Shown: positions 43,366 through 55,317 of the stretch, one piece after another
Position numbering within the stretch: the stretch's first letter is position 1
Layout: each line of letters starts with the position of its first letter
DNA from: Cycas panzhihuaensis
Lineage: Eukaryota > Cycadophyta
Assembly (NCBI GenBank): GCA_023213395.1
Contig: CM041465.1
Span: 72,175,741 to 72,239,740, forward strand
Direction of reading: 5' to 3'
Length of the DNA: 64,000 bases
Translations under genes and position numbers: made by a program
The notes under the pieces: model-generated
Database searches by the model: none
What the model was told of the DNA's origin: nothing
What the model saw: only the letters and a program-made list of their open reading frames with translations

Positions 43366-44014
43366 TCAATCCGTATTAGTTTGGGATCCTTTTCTTATGA
43401 GCATTAATTTCAATAGTTTTAATTTGGTTACTTCAATATCCTCCTTATTTCCGGTTTTGTGCCCAGGGGTATCTTCTATTTTTCTTTCTCCAATGTTAAT
43501 TTCCGTGAATTCTGCAGGGTAATTCAGGATTTCTTCTTCCTCACCATATGCTGATTCTTCTTCCTCTTTATTTATAATTCCTTGTTCTAAATTCATGCTC
43601 ATTCTTCTAATATTCTTCAAGATTCTATCTATATTTTTGTCTTCTGATGCATGCATAAAAGTTTTTATAAAGGATTCCTTCAGATTTCCCCAAGTCACAT
43701 CCAAGCTTTGTTCCCTTCCTAAGAACCAATCCTTTGCTACCCGTCTTAGGGTGTGATAAAAATAGTTAGGCCAAATTTTCTTGGGTATACTTAGGGATGT
43801 CCATTTTTGTTTACATTTCTATATGTGCTCACTAGGGTTTTGGCCTACATGGAATAACGGGATGTCTAAATGTTTGGGATGGTCGAATCGAAGTCTAAAC
43901 GTTGCTTGTAACTCCTTCCAATCTTGGACAGTGGCCTGGTGGGCTAAGTACCAATACCAAGCCGTTCCCTGTAAGGTAAGTACTAGGTCTTTTTGCCACT
44001 GATTCCGGGCTAAA
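43366..44014 (-). pseudogene. H second gag-like region
   Basis: Between protease/spacer and RT. It reads NQWQKDLVLTLQGTAWYWYL, DWKELQATFRLRFDHPKHLD and, after a stop, LGREQSLDVTWGNLKESFIK and NIRRMSMNLEQG. The WY...W.EL...F pattern is that of retrotransposon gag proteins, but H already has a gag at its 5' end. J has the same region at the same place (about 50460-49990). Its right edge at about 44014 is the junction with the truncated J copy. Confidence 0.55.
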
Positions 44015-44407
44015 CAAATCATCTCTGATAGGGGTTGGTGTCAATACCATGCGTTCGCCATGGGTTTCTTCTTCCTGAGGTGTCTGGGCTCCACTTGCCT
44101 CAGATCCTTCAACGGACTGTCCCTTAGTCTCGTTGTTTTGTGAACTTAGTCTCCTCGCCCTTCTGAGTTTTGCCTCTTTTGACCATCTTAGTGCCCTTTG
44201 CCTGCTGGTTTCTTTTTCCTTAGGTGAAGTATCCTTTTGGGGCTCTTGAGCCTTGAAGGCCTCTTAGGTGGCATTGGAAGGTCCCCAGGCTGTGGCTTAG
44301 TTCTGACCCGCCATCACGGCGGCCTGTGGTCCTCACCCTTTACACATTCTTTTTTCTTTGAAACCCTAGGCCTGTCCCTCCTCAATGGACGTGAGCAACG
44401 GAACCAA
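44015..44407 (-). pseudogene. Truncated second J copy: primer site and gag start
   Basis: Repeats 53461-53864 closely. It includes a primer-site-like TTGGTTCCGTTGCTC (44393-44407, minus strand) and the gag start MPPKRP... at 44274, running to the junction at about 44015, where it fuses to the second gag-like region of H (the open frame beginning 44022 crosses this junction). Confidence 0.8.
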
Positions 44408-45187
44408 TGTTGACTTATAGATTCCACACCCTTCGTGGAATCAATGCACTTGTCAAGGTTACAGCTATAGTCTAGTTTTAGGACACTTTGTCAACATGGT
44501 TATACACATATATTCCACATATAATTCCATATATAATTCATGAATGGTACACATGATGTAATTCAATACATACTTGACACATCATCAACACACATCAAGA
44601 ATGCACCAATTTCCACATAACTCTTCTTTTATTAATTCAGCAGTTTATTTACAGTGGAATGCGTTCTGAGCATTCCAAAGTGACATCTGATCCTCTGTTA
44701 CATATGCGTGCAGATGGTACTTATCATGCACTCATGCTCCAATCGTCATGCGTCTTGTCATACGCACCTTTGCGTACCCTTGATCTCCGGCTCTCACCCT
44801 AACCAGGTGAATCATGCGTACCTCCTTAAGTACTCTTGTTGGTACCTTTTGGCTGAAGGGTTATGACTGCCTGTCATAACCCTTTCAGCCATGCGTACCT
44901 CTTCAATTAATGCGTACCTCTTCACTTAATCTCTTTGGTTAACCTTAATTAATTCTTCCTTTGGTTCCGTACGTCTGGCACCTCCCCAGGTCTTCACTGG
45001 TCCCACAGGTAATGCGTCGCGCCGTTTCGATTGCGTTCCGCTCTTTGATGCGTTCTGTCATGCGTGCCGTTCAGTGCGCTTTTGTCCTCACGATGCCGAA
45101 TACTGTTTTTACGCGTTTAGCCTCGTGCGTTACCTCGACCTACCTCCGGGTCCTCACACAGCCATTGAGTCAATTTTGATGCCAACA
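44408..45187 (-). repeat. J shared LTR
   Basis: 780 bp, TGTTGACTTATAG...GATGCCAACA. The primer-type sequence is on its left and a purine tract (minus-strand CCGGATAGA) on its right, so it can act as 5' LTR leftwards and 3' LTR rightwards. It differs from 53865-54666 by many small indels. Confidence 0.88.
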
Positions 45188-45409
45188 TCTATCCGGGTCA
45201 ATGATTATGGGTTTGAGCATCCTTGCTCAACAAAACTCCAAAAAGTCAAAATTTCGGGGTATCCCTCCCCCACTCTGTTTCAAGGCGGCTCCTGCTGCCT
45301 TGTCAATTTCTTCATTTATTTGTGTCGGGTAGCAATGATGGCGTCCTTTTCCTTTATCTTCTCTGAAGGGTGCTATCTCGCTTTGTACCTGCCTCCATAT
45401 CTGAATCAT

Positions 45410-46322
45410 CTGTATAATTGGCCTGCCTTGTCACTGGTGTAGGCGGTGCGGGGTTCTCCAACCTCTTCTGCTGCTTTGGGAAGTCTTCCCAATCTTCCTG
45501 TGGATGTACGCCTCCTCCTCTTTCTCTTCTTCGACTCTTCCTCTCCTTTCCTCCTCTTCCCACGTCGATGGACAACTTGCTTTGTCTGTGAGGAATAGGT
45601 GTACACAGGGTTTTTGTAACGGTAAGTACTTTCTGCATTTGTTTGAATTCTCCTTTTAAGTTCCATCTTGGTAGTCGTGTGCGGGAACTCGCAACCTTTG
45701 TTTAATGATTGGTTCAGGAGAAATAGTGGTTACGGTTAGTTGGACTTAGGACCTTTGGTAAAATAGAATAGCCGAAGCAATGAAGGATGGCGAAAGGTTG
45801 TGTCACGATTTCACATGCTAACGCCTCATATTTTACGCTAAAAATTCGGACCAATTCATTCTTTCTCCATCCCGAATTTGCAAGAGTACGCATCATACCT
45901 CCACGAATGTAGGTATATTTTCTTTTCGACAAAAATCGGAATTAATTACCTTAGCCACCTTTGCAATTTGATATCCATGATGTCGGCTACCCCGATTCCG
46001 CGACATTATCGGGTGTTAGGATGGCATAATTTTTTCATCCACATTTCCCTGTCCACCTCGACCTCTTGGTTCCCAATGGAACTTCGCCTCCTTGGGAAGT
46101 CCGGTAATGGTGTGGACTATTTACGCATCCAATTTAGCTTTGCATTTGTTTGCTTTTAGGGTCAGTGAGTTTAGTCCATTAACGTGGGTCATAATACATG
46201 GGGTTGCGAGAAAATATAGTCTGTCCATCCTGCACCTTGATCTTCGTCTGAAATGCATTGGTAGGGCTTGGAGGTCTGTTCGACTTAGGAATGTATGCCT
46301 CTTGGCGACCTCTAGTACTCAT
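45410..46322 (-). pseudogene. J extra ORF (aORF), decayed
   Basis: Homologue of the H ORF. Starts MSTRGRQEAYIPKSNRPPSP at 46322, shares FQTKIK and NPMYYDP with H, then KRKYTYI.GGMM near 45930, TPIPHRQ and EDWEDFP at the end. At least three frameshifts. Conservation in two diverged elements shows it is a family component and not a chance ORF. Confidence 0.7.
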
Positions 46323-46494
46323 GATGGTGTGGATTTCGAGTAAAGCAGAAAAACCTAAGCGTCTGGGGTGAGAACCGCACATACGCACCTCAGGAACGCT
46401 TGCCGTTTCAACGCTACAGTCCGTGGCGTGCGAGCAAACCCTTGCGGCGGTGGTCCGTTCCGCTCTGCTGCGTCTGCTTGCGGGAATGTTAGCA

Positions 46495-46880
46495 GGTATG
46501 TAATAATTTGTCGTTTTGCGTATTTTGTCTTATACGTGCCCTTGGTGCATTATCGTTTAAAATTGCTGTTGTGCGTACTCGATTACGTACTTTCTTTGGT
46601 ACGTATAACACACATAGCCCTTTAAGTCTCTTTTACACAGTGCGTACCCGATTACGTACGTCGTTGGTACGTATAATGTATGACTCGAGTTTACGCTCCT
46701 GTGCACTGTGCGTACCTGTCTACGTACTTTTTCAGGTATGTATAATGTAGTTGAGTCACTTAAAATTATTTCTACTATGCGTGTTCACGCGTGCTTTTAC
46801 GAATGCGCATAGTATAATTCAGACCACTTTTCCACTATGCGTACTTTTATGAATTGCTTGGTACGTATAGTATATTTTAC
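46495..46880. repeat. J hairpin array
   Basis: Counterpart of 40030-40400: repeated ACTATGCGTAC, GGTACGTATA and CTACGTAC segments in about 60-bp units, directly 5' of the J aORF on the minus strand. Confidence 0.7.
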
Positions 46881-47059
46881 TTTTATCAACGTCCAATCAT
46901 GCGTGCACAGTAGCGTACTGTTTTGTCACGTGCACTGTAATTTGCTTGTATCTTTGATGAATTCCCTCCGGTTTTCTTGGATTACTGCTTTGTTGCTTAT
47001 GTCGGAGGCGAGTTATGGTTTGTTTTTTTTTTTTTTTTTTTTTTTCCATACCGGGATCA

Positions 47060-48300
47060 TGGCTCAGATCAAGGCCGATTGCCTCAATATCATGCAATAC
47101 GCTATGGTACAACCGGTGATCCGGTACCGGTGACCTGCTACTCGATATAAGACTTGAGTCTCGCTACCATTTACCCGTGTTGGTAGCAGAGGTCCGTCGA
47201 TTTCTCCGCACCGAACCATTTTCGAAAATTTTTCTGCGATGTATGGTCCTAACCATCGCATCTTGAGTTTACCGGTGCTTTTGAATTTGCCGTCAGATAG
47301 CAATACGTGATCACCCTCATGGAATTGTGGTTTCGCAGATAGCGGTCATGCCACGCCTTTTGTCGTCTTTTTCTATATGTCGCACCCAATTTGCTAGATG
47401 TCGCGTTTCTTCCAACCGTATTAAATCTTCGATCGTCGTTCGAGTGGATGGCGGTCGTCGAGTCGGCATTGTATTGCCACCGCAGTCGGGTATCTCGAAC
47501 TCGGTTGGAAGGATGGCTTATGTGCCATACACCGCTTGAAATGGTGTTTGCCCCACCGATCGCTATACGTCGTATTTAAAGCCCATAGTACGGAAGGTAA
47601 CTTCGCCCAACTGACCTGCCGATGTCGCATATCTTCCGTAAGCATTTTCGATTATCTTGTTGGAGCTTTCCGCTTGACCGTTGGCTCGGGATAGTATGGG
47701 GTTGATTTCGATGGTCGATCATGAAGGCGGTTGTCAATGCTTCCATGGTTTGGTTGAGGAAATGGGCACCTTGGTCACTCACAATCTCCAAGGCATCCAA
47801 ATCTCGTGATTATCACCTCGCATGCAAATCTTGCCGTGCTTTACATCGGCTTTCCTCAATGCACGTGCTTCTACCCACTTTGTCGTGTAGCCTGGTGGCT
47901 ACTAGAATATATCGAGCGTTTGATCGTCCGTCTTCTTTGGTTTGATTGGCCCCACAAAGTCGAGTCCCCACTTTTCAAGCGGTGCCAAGGGTAGTATAGG
48001 ATGCAACGTGGAAATCCTGTCGGTTAGGTTTCCCCACTTTCGTTGGCGTGGTCGCATGCTTGAACCCATTTCTTCACATCGTCGAACATTGATGGCCACC
48101 AGAATCCCGACGTCAAGATTTTCCGCCATGTGGCCAATTTCCCCATGTGGCCACCCGCTACTCCTTCATGTGCCTGCGACATAATCTGATTTGTCTCATG
48201 CTGTCGAACACAACGTCGCAATATGTCATCTGGTCCCAATTTATACAATTCTCCACTAATGAGCTGGTACGGCTCCGCTTTTCTAATGAAATTCCTTCTT
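47060..48300 (-). pseudogene. J integrase (decayed)
   Basis: Pieces of the integrase in changing frames: AHEGVAGGHMGKLATWRKIL, LEKWGLDFVGPIKP, EIVSDQGAHFLNQTMEALTT and, at the end, KLKMRWLGPYIAEK. A (T)n run of about 26 bases lies at 47020-47046, just beyond its end. Frame changes occur every 50-150 bp. Confidence 0.8.
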
Positions 48301-48893
48301 CCCGTACGATCTAATTCTGCTGGGACTTTACCGGTTGCTAGGTATTCTGGTATACCCTCATACCAGTCTACTGGAACTGCATCCACGCTGAATAGAGCTG
48401 CGTCTGGAAAGTCATCTGGTACCCCCGTAGCTCTCTCTCCATTTTTGATTCTTGATAGTTGATCTGGGATAATGTGCGCCTTACCCGTTTCACAATGATT
48501 CTGAACGAAAATTCTTGAAACAGCATTAACCATCTGCTGATTCTTCCTCGCATAATAGGTTTGTTCACCAGATACATCAAAGCTTGATGGTCGACAAAAA
48601 ATAGAAATGGATTAGATAATAAATAGTGTCGAAATTTCTGTAGTGCATAAACCATGCCGAGTGCTTCTCTCCGTTGTTGTATAATCGCTCGCTCTTGTAA
48701 GTTTCCGACTGGCAAAATATATTGGATGATCCATTTTATCATCATTTGGGTTGGGCCAATACGCATCCAATAGCGACAGACGTCCACATGCACATGGAAG
48801 GTTCTCTTCCAATCCGGGAATCGTAGTATCGGTCGCTACTATGGCTCGCTTGATGTTTGAATGCTCGTCGATCTTTAGTCCATATCCATTCAA
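48301..48893 (-). pseudogene. J RNase H (decayed)
   Basis: Contains YALQKFRHYLLSNPFLFFVD, ISRWLMLFQEFSFRIIVK and, in other frames, PIYFASRKLTRASDYTT. Same order as H 42365-41892 with many small deletions. Confidence 0.8.
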
Positions 48894-49760
48894 TATTCTT
48901 TTTCACCAATTCTTCCAGAGGTCCGGATATATACGCATATCCTCGATAAATTTTCTATAATATCGGTTAAACCCAAAAACCTTTTAGTCGCTTCCTCAGA
49001 TTTGGTGTCGGAAAGTGTAAAATAGCAGACACTTTTGCTGGATCTGTCAGCAATCCTTCTTTGCTGACTATGTGCCCCAAGAGGTTTCCAAATGGTACCA
49101 GAAATGTACACTTTTCTGGATTGAGACATAGTTTGTTTTCCCGGCAAGTTTGCAACATTTCTCTTAAGTTTTCCATGTGGTTCTTCATTAACCCGTACAA
49201 TGTCCAATCGTCTAAAAATACAAAGAACTTTTTCTCCAATGAACTTACGAAGATATTAATCACAATCCGTTGAAATGTTCTTTGGTGCATTCGTAAGACC
49301 AAATGGCATTACCTTATAGGCGTCGTACCCCATTCCGATTCTGAATGTTGTTTTGGCCTCGATCTTCGGGGCAATCAACTTGATTGTACCCACTAAATCC
49401 GTCTGTGAATGAATAAATTTCATTTCCTCCATCGCTTCTAGAATATCCTCTGTGAATGGCAGCGGAAATGGATCTTTTTCGTCACTTTGTTTAATTGTCT
49501 GTAATCCACATAGACTCAAATTTTCCCATTTTTCTTTGGGACTACTACTACAGTGGCTCACCCGATCCTTTGTAGTCAATTTCATATATATACCCCGCTT
49601 CTAACATTTTATCCATTCGGCTTTTACTTTTCTTTATACTTGGATTCATACGATATGGTCATTGCTTTCAATCGGTTTAGCGTCTTCCACCAGATCAATG
49701 TGATGCATTCCTATTTCCAAAGGAATACCTTTCAAATCTTTATATGACCACGCAAATACA
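48894..49760 (-). pseudogene. J reverse transcriptase (decayed)
   Basis: Pieces in several frames: DPFPLPFTEDILEAMEEMKF, YDAYKVMPFGLTNAPKNIST and the catalytic FVFLDDWTLYGLMKNHMENL, then LCLNPEKCTFLVPFGNLLGH and LLTDPAKVSAI. Matches H 43325-42380 including the FLDDW motif. Confidence 0.82.
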
Positions 49761-50500
49761 TCACGGAATTCTTCGAACAATTGCTGAGCTTTGGCTACTG
49801 TTTGGGAATCCCAATAATCTCCAATTCGAATGAGTTTAGGATTTTCTGAGTTGCCAACATTAATTTCTGTTGTTTTCAACTTTGTTTTTCCCACATCTTC
49901 CACATTTTCCGTTTTGTGCCCTGGAGTATCTTCTATTTCTCTTTCTCCAACGGTGAATTCTATAAACTCTGCAGGATAATTCACAATTTCTTCATTTTCG
50001 CTATGTGTGGAATCTATTGTTTCATGATCTGTTGGATGCTGTTCTAGCTTTATGCTCGTTATTCTGATATGTTTCGTGATGTGTCTACTTCTTGGTTTTC
50101 GAGGTATGCCTAAAGGTTTTGATAAAAGATTCCCTTAGGTTTTCCCAAGTTATCTCTAAGTTTTTCTCCCTTCCAGAACCGCTTTTTGCTACTTTCCTGT
50201 GGTGTGGTAGAAGTAGTTAGACCAATCCTCGCTTAGGTATACTCAAGGATTTCCAGCCTGCATTTACACACTGTATGTGTTTTCTAGGGTCTGTCCTACA
50301 TAGAATATTGGAATAGCTAGTTGGTTCGGATGATCGAATCGTATTGAAACATCGATTGCAATTCTTGCCAATGGCTAAGGTTATGTTGGTGAGCTAAGTA
50401 CCAATACCAAAATTTGTCCCTCGTAGAGTTAGAATTAAGTCCTGTTGCCATTTAGTTTTATCCGTTACCTTGTTCTATCCAATACTCAATACAATGTGTT
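49761..50500 (-). pseudogene. J second gag-like region (decayed)
   Basis: FWYWYLAHQHNLSHWQELQ near 50410-50350 and, further on, the acidic stretch NYPAEFIEFTVGEREIEDTP leading into RT. Same place as H 44014-43366, so this region belongs to the family. Confidence 0.6.
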
Positions 50501-51277
50501 AAATGGGTAGTCCCATATAACTGTTCCCCATAGAATGGTTTAACGTAATCACCATTATAGGTTTGACCGCTAGTTTTTCCTAATGGTAATTTTGTTTCCT
50601 AGACCGACTCGCTATAAGCACTTACCAAGAATCCTCCTTCCATTTCTCCGGTTTGGCGCCAATGGTTGGAAGAGATTTAAGGTCAAGGTGTACCTCTAAG
50701 GAAGAAGAGGAGGAATGTTACTTCCTTCCTCGGGTTGTATAAAAGGGGGTAGGGAATCTACCTCGGGACCCACACCAAGTAGACGGGATGTCGGGTTACT
50801 ACTAACTAGAAAAACTATGAAAATTACTAGATAAACTAGGGGTTGGTTGGTCTAGGGTGTTATCGGTTTCAAAGGATCATTAGTCGATATAATCAAAAGA
50901 ATTTAAATTATCATCATCAATGTTTACGGATACATATTTAGATAACAAATTACATCCGAATGAAGAGGAGTTTACTTCATAAGCATCCCGGAGCCGTAAT
51001 CCACGAACCTCATACCATGTTCGTCATCCAAGAGTTGTATACCTCCTCGAGATCCGTTGGTTCTTCATGCCGAGCATCGCTCGACGTCGTGGGTTCTTCC
51101 GCCATGTGGAAGATGTGTTCTTCCTCATTGGAAGAGAATGTTGTCTTTGATTCTTGTTGTGCTAGATCCTTCGTCTGGGATTACCTCAATTGAATTCCTT
51201 CCCAGCATTGGTAGCACCACTTTGTTGTTCTTTGTCGACAAAGTGAAGGTTACCTTTTCCCACCTCGAGGCATTGCG
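50501..51277 (-). pseudogene. J spacer after protease (decayed)
   Basis: Counterpart of H 55317-54667. The FYGEQLYG and THLTHCIEYW segments are recognisable near 50530-50490; the rest is Ser/Asn-rich with stops and frame changes. Function unknown. Confidence 0.5.
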
Positions 51278-51640
51278 TCAGACAACCATGGCCTTCCTAG
51301 TAACGCATTTGGGTAGGGAGTGGCTCCTTTCTCTGTTTCTACGATCGTGAAGTCGACTCACCACTATCCCTGCCACGTTTACTTTTATATCGGCCAATCT
51401 GCCCACGGGTCGTACCAGTAATTCATTGGCCAATTTGAGTGAATAAGTTCTCGCCCAATTGCGGACTTCCCAATTTACGCCATGTTGTAGTGGGTAACAC
51501 GCCATCTGCCGCCTCCATCCACAATGACTCGAGGAAATGTTTCTCCCAATACGAGACATGGTTACCATTGGATCCATGTCGAGCGATGGTATAACTTGTT
51601 TCAAGCTTTTGGTAATTCCTTTTGCAACACACCTCCTTTA
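51278..51640 (-). pseudogene. J protease (decayed)
   Basis: SLDMDPMVTMSRIG, ANELLVRPVGRLADIKVNVA and IVVSRL in changing frames; matches H 55803-55318. The active-site block VDGG is disrupted by a frame change. Confidence 0.75.
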
Positions 51641-53726
51641 ATCCAATCAATCACCCGAGACGAGGAATGGTCAATCTGAATCGCTTTACTAAATTCTCCA
51701 TTAGTACCAACATTCGGGGAATATCTTCGGCTGGTAATCCTTTGAATAACTCCTCCATTTGCACCATTTGGGGTTTTACCGTTGATTCTTCTAGTAGTTT
51801 CTCTAGCTCTTTTTGTTTGTTTTCGAACGCACATTTTTTGTTTCTGGCTTACCCATTGGCAGTATACTTTCTTCCCGAACTAAACCATCCAACACTTGTT
51901 TTGCTTGTTTATACCGATCCATCTCTGTTGGAGGGTTTGGATATCCTTCATCCACTTTCTCTTTTTGTTTGTTCTGCAATTTCACATTCTTCGTTTCCGG
52001 CACGATCGTCATTAAGTTTGTTGCTTTGGCTTTACCCTTGCAATCTTCTGTTTTGTGGTCACTTGGCCCATAGTTACCACACATCTGAACAGCTTTTGTT
52101 CGTATTCGACTTCATCGGGCATTCGGACTTCCGATGTCCGAATCAGAGGCAGATGAGGCATCTCCCCATCGGCTGTCTCTTCCTCGAGGGTTCTGGTGCA
52201 CCCCTCGTTGTATACACATTGCGAGGTGGGTTGCCTCTTCCCCGACCTCGACCTCTAAATGATTTTCCTCTGGAATTGTAGAAGCAATCCTTAGTTGTGT
52301 GGGTATCCACCTCACATATGTGGCACCACTTCTCACATTGGCGTCACATTGTTTTTAAGTTCAATTCACATTCCGGTGGTATGTGAGTTTTCTTCACAAA
52401 TATGGCACCACTTGGTCACCCTTCCAGTGTGCTCTTTCTTCTTCGGTGTCTCTTCTTCTTCCCGATTATTTTTGATTTTCAATCGGGCTACTTCTTTCCT
52501 CAGTGCCTCTAATTCAGACTCCTCTTCTGCTACTCCAACCTGGCAGAAGGGTCGATTGTGCTGATTCTGTCTCAGCTCTCTAATCTCATCTTGCAATCTT
52601 AGCAGCAAGGAATCTTGTCCCCACTGGCGTCCATTTCCATCTCGAAATCTAATGCCAACTCCCGAGCATTCTTGAAAGATTTCAGGATGAGCCTGCACCA
52701 TGGCACGCAACTTCCCATTTAGCCCTCGTAAGTAATTCTTCATGTTATGAACCGTAATTGTCTCATTGATCATACTTGCCGCAATAAACTTCATTCTGCT
52801 AATGTAAGTTAGGGACGGACTCCCGCCTCTGCTGATTTCTCATGCGATTTCCACTTCATTCTCGCGAAACTTTTGGAATCTCTCTTGAACGCTTTCTTCA
52901 TCTTTGCCCATGGCTCATTTTGTTCGTTTCCTTATACCAAGCCAAGGGTACACCTCTCAATGTACTGGTGAGCGTGCTTTAATCTCATCTTCGTCAGTTA
53001 TTTTTCTAACATCAATGAGATTACGAAACAAATACACATGCTGCTGCGTCAAGTATCATTGAAGATTAATTTCCGAAATCTCTATGGTCGTCCATCTTGG
53101 GAGATTGCAACTGCTCTCGATGGTGATCTTTCCTCCTCCGTCCTTTGGGGATGTCTTCGAGTGACTCACTGCCGTATCCTTTCCAAACAACGGATTTTTA
53201 AACGGAGTTTTTATATGTATAGGTTCCACTACACGAACTTGTATTGTCAATGGTGTTACCGTAATGTAAGATTGATCGAGAACCCTTTCTCAAATCTTCA
53301 AATACTTGCCTCGTTAGCTTGTTTTCCCAATATGCCGAGGGACCTTCCTCCGCCTTCTTATCACTTTGTCACCTAGGTCCTTGGGCTGTCCTCCATTGGT
53401 ATACTTCCTCTGTTAAGATTTCCTTATGTTTTTCGTCCACTTTAGGCTTCCTTCCAATTCGCTAAACAAATCCTCTCTGATAGGGGTTGGTGTCAATACC
53501 ATGCGTTCGCCATGGGTTTCTTCTTCCTGAGGTGTCTGGGCTCCACTTGCCTCAGATCCTTCAACGGACTGTCCCTTAGTCTCGTTGTTTTGTGAACTTA
53601 GTCTCCTCGCCCTTCTGAGTTTTGCCTCTTTTGACCATCTTAGTGCCCTTTGCTCACGGTTTCTTTTTCCTTAGGTGAAGTATCCTTTTGGGGCTCTTCC
53701 GACCTTGAAGGCCTCTTAGGTGGCAT
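51641..53726 (-). pseudogene. J gag (decayed)
   Basis: Starts at 53726 with the same MPPKRP... beginning as H. Later pieces: MKFIAASMINETITVHNMKN and LRAMVQAHPEIFQECSG (52794-52366), then a variant knuckle CGNYGPSDHKTEDC (52084) whose second Cys is Tyr, as in H. Frame changes every 50-200 bp. Confidence 0.82.
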
Positions 53727-53850
53727 TGGAAGGTCCCCTGGCTGCCTGTGGCTTAGTTCTGACCGCCATCACGGCAGCCTGTGGTCCTCTCGCCTTTACA
53801 CATTCTTTTTTCTTTGAAACCCTAGGCCTGTCCCCTCCGCAATGGCCGTA

Positions 53851-53864
53851 GGCAGCGGAACCGA
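53851..53864 (-). other. J primer binding site
   Basis: The minus strand reads TCGGTTCCGCTGCC next to the LTR. The truncated copy has TTGGTTCCGTTGC and H has TTGGTTTCATTGCC. This is not the tRNA-Met type; the primer tRNA is not identified. Confidence 0.6.
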
Positions 53865-54666
53865 TGTTGACTTATAGATTCCACACCCTTCGTGGAATCA
53901 ATGCACTTGTCAAGGTTACAGTAGCTATAGTCTAGTTTTAGGACACATCAACATGGTTATACACATATATTCCACATATAATTCCATATATAATTCATGA
54001 ATGGTACAATGATGCAATTCAATACATACTTCAAAGACATCATCAACACACATCAAGAATGCACCAATTTCCACATAACTCTTCTTTTATTAATTCAGCA
54101 GTTTATTTGGGTGGAATGCGTTCTCGAGCATTCCAAAGACATCTGATCCTCTGTTACATATGCGTACCGGATGGTACTTATCATGCACTCATGCTCCAAT
54201 CGGTCATCATGCGTCTATCATCACGCACCTTTGCACCCTTGATCTCGGCTCTCACCCTAACCAGTGAATCATGCGTACCTCCTTAAGTACTCTGTTGGTA
54301 CCTTTTGGTAGAAGGGTTATGGACTGTCATAACTGTACCCTTTCGACCATGCGTGCCTCTTCAATTAATGCGCCTCTTCACTTAATCTCTTTGGTTAACC
54401 TTAATTAATTCTTCCTTTGGTCCAGACGTCGTCGGCACCTCCCGGTCTTCACCGGGTCCCACAGATGTCGTGCACTGCTGCGCGTTCGATGCGTTCGCCA
54501 CCGATGCCCGTTCATGCATCTGCCTGTGCACGCACCGCCATGCACCTGCACGCCCGCTTTCTACTGCTACTGCGTGCATCTCCGTACGGTCCGTACCTGC
54601 ACAACCCAGGTTATCTGACCTACCTCTGGTCCTCACACAGCCATTGAGTCAATTTTGATGCCAACA
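53865..54666 (-). repeat. J 5' LTR
   Basis: 802 bp, TGTTGACTTATAG...GATGCCAACA. Related to the H LTR but clearly a different subfamily (Leu-type stretch CATACCT repeats and a distinct middle). H resumes at 54667. Confidence 0.88.
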
Positions 54667-55317
54667 TTCAATGCAGTGAGTTAAATGACTAGTCCCATAT
54701 AACTGTTCTCCATAGAAAGGCTTGACATGATTCCCAATATAAGTTTCAAAGTTCGTTTCCTCTGGGATAGTTACTCTATTGCCTAGACCAGAGTCTCTAG
54801 AAGTATTTACCGCTGATTCCCCTTCCATTCCCTTGGATTTGGCACCAATCGTTGGAAGGGACCGGTTGTTGGGTGGGTATACCTCTAAAGAAGATGAGGA
54901 AGGAATGTTACTTCCTTCCCCGGGTTGTAATAAAGGGGGGGATAAGGACTCTACCTTAGGACCCATGCCTGAAGTAGAAGGGAGGTTAAGGTTACTACTA
55001 GATACTATAGGACTATGAAAAATACTAAGTCTACTAGGGGAGTTTTGGTCTAGGTTTACGTTATCTACTGAACTATCATTAGTCATCATATATTCCAAAG
55101 AATCTGAATTATCATGAATGTTTCCAATTATACATTTAGACAATAAGTTACATCTACGAGAGGAAGAATTTACTTCATAGGCATCTTGCAACCAATAATC
55201 CACAAATCTCATCCCATTTTTGTCGTCTGAAGAGTTATATATTTCCCCAAAATAAGTTGGTTCGACTTCTTGATAATCGATTAGCTTGGTAGGCTCCTCA
55301 GTCGTATGGTAAAGATT
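54667..55317 (-). CDS. H spacer ORF after protease, unknown function
   Basis: Open for 182 residues up to the J junction, from MRFVDYWLQDAYEVNSSSRR at 55212, and in the same frame as gag-protease (one TAG at 55318-55320 between). Ser/Asn-rich middle (SNLNLPSTSG, SNIPSSSSLEV), then FETYIGNHVKPFYGEQLYG and HLTHCIE. The last residues before 54667 come from the J LTR. No family recognised; likely the N-terminal part of the second gag-like region. Confidence 0.5.

Larger units (their letters stand above)
44015..54666 (-). mobile_element. Element J: gypsy, tandem LTR-internal-LTR-partial internal
   Basis: Relative of H inserted in H. From right: LTR 53865-54666, internal 53864-45188, LTR 44408-45187, then a second, truncated 5' internal piece (44407 to about 44015) with primer site and gag start. 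The middle LTR serves as 3' LTR for one copy and 5' LTR for the other. The left end is not an LTR but a break in gag, and about 25-30 bp of H seem to be lost there, so no target duplication can be seen. Confidence 0.8.

Noticed and set aside
43819-44022. ORF starting MICLARNQWQK as a native start
   Set aside because: The first codons come from the truncated J gag and the rest from H; the start is created by the junction.
51622-52281. 219-residue plus-strand ORF
   Set aside because: It is antisense to J gag, whose motifs read on the minus strand; composition alone keeps it open.
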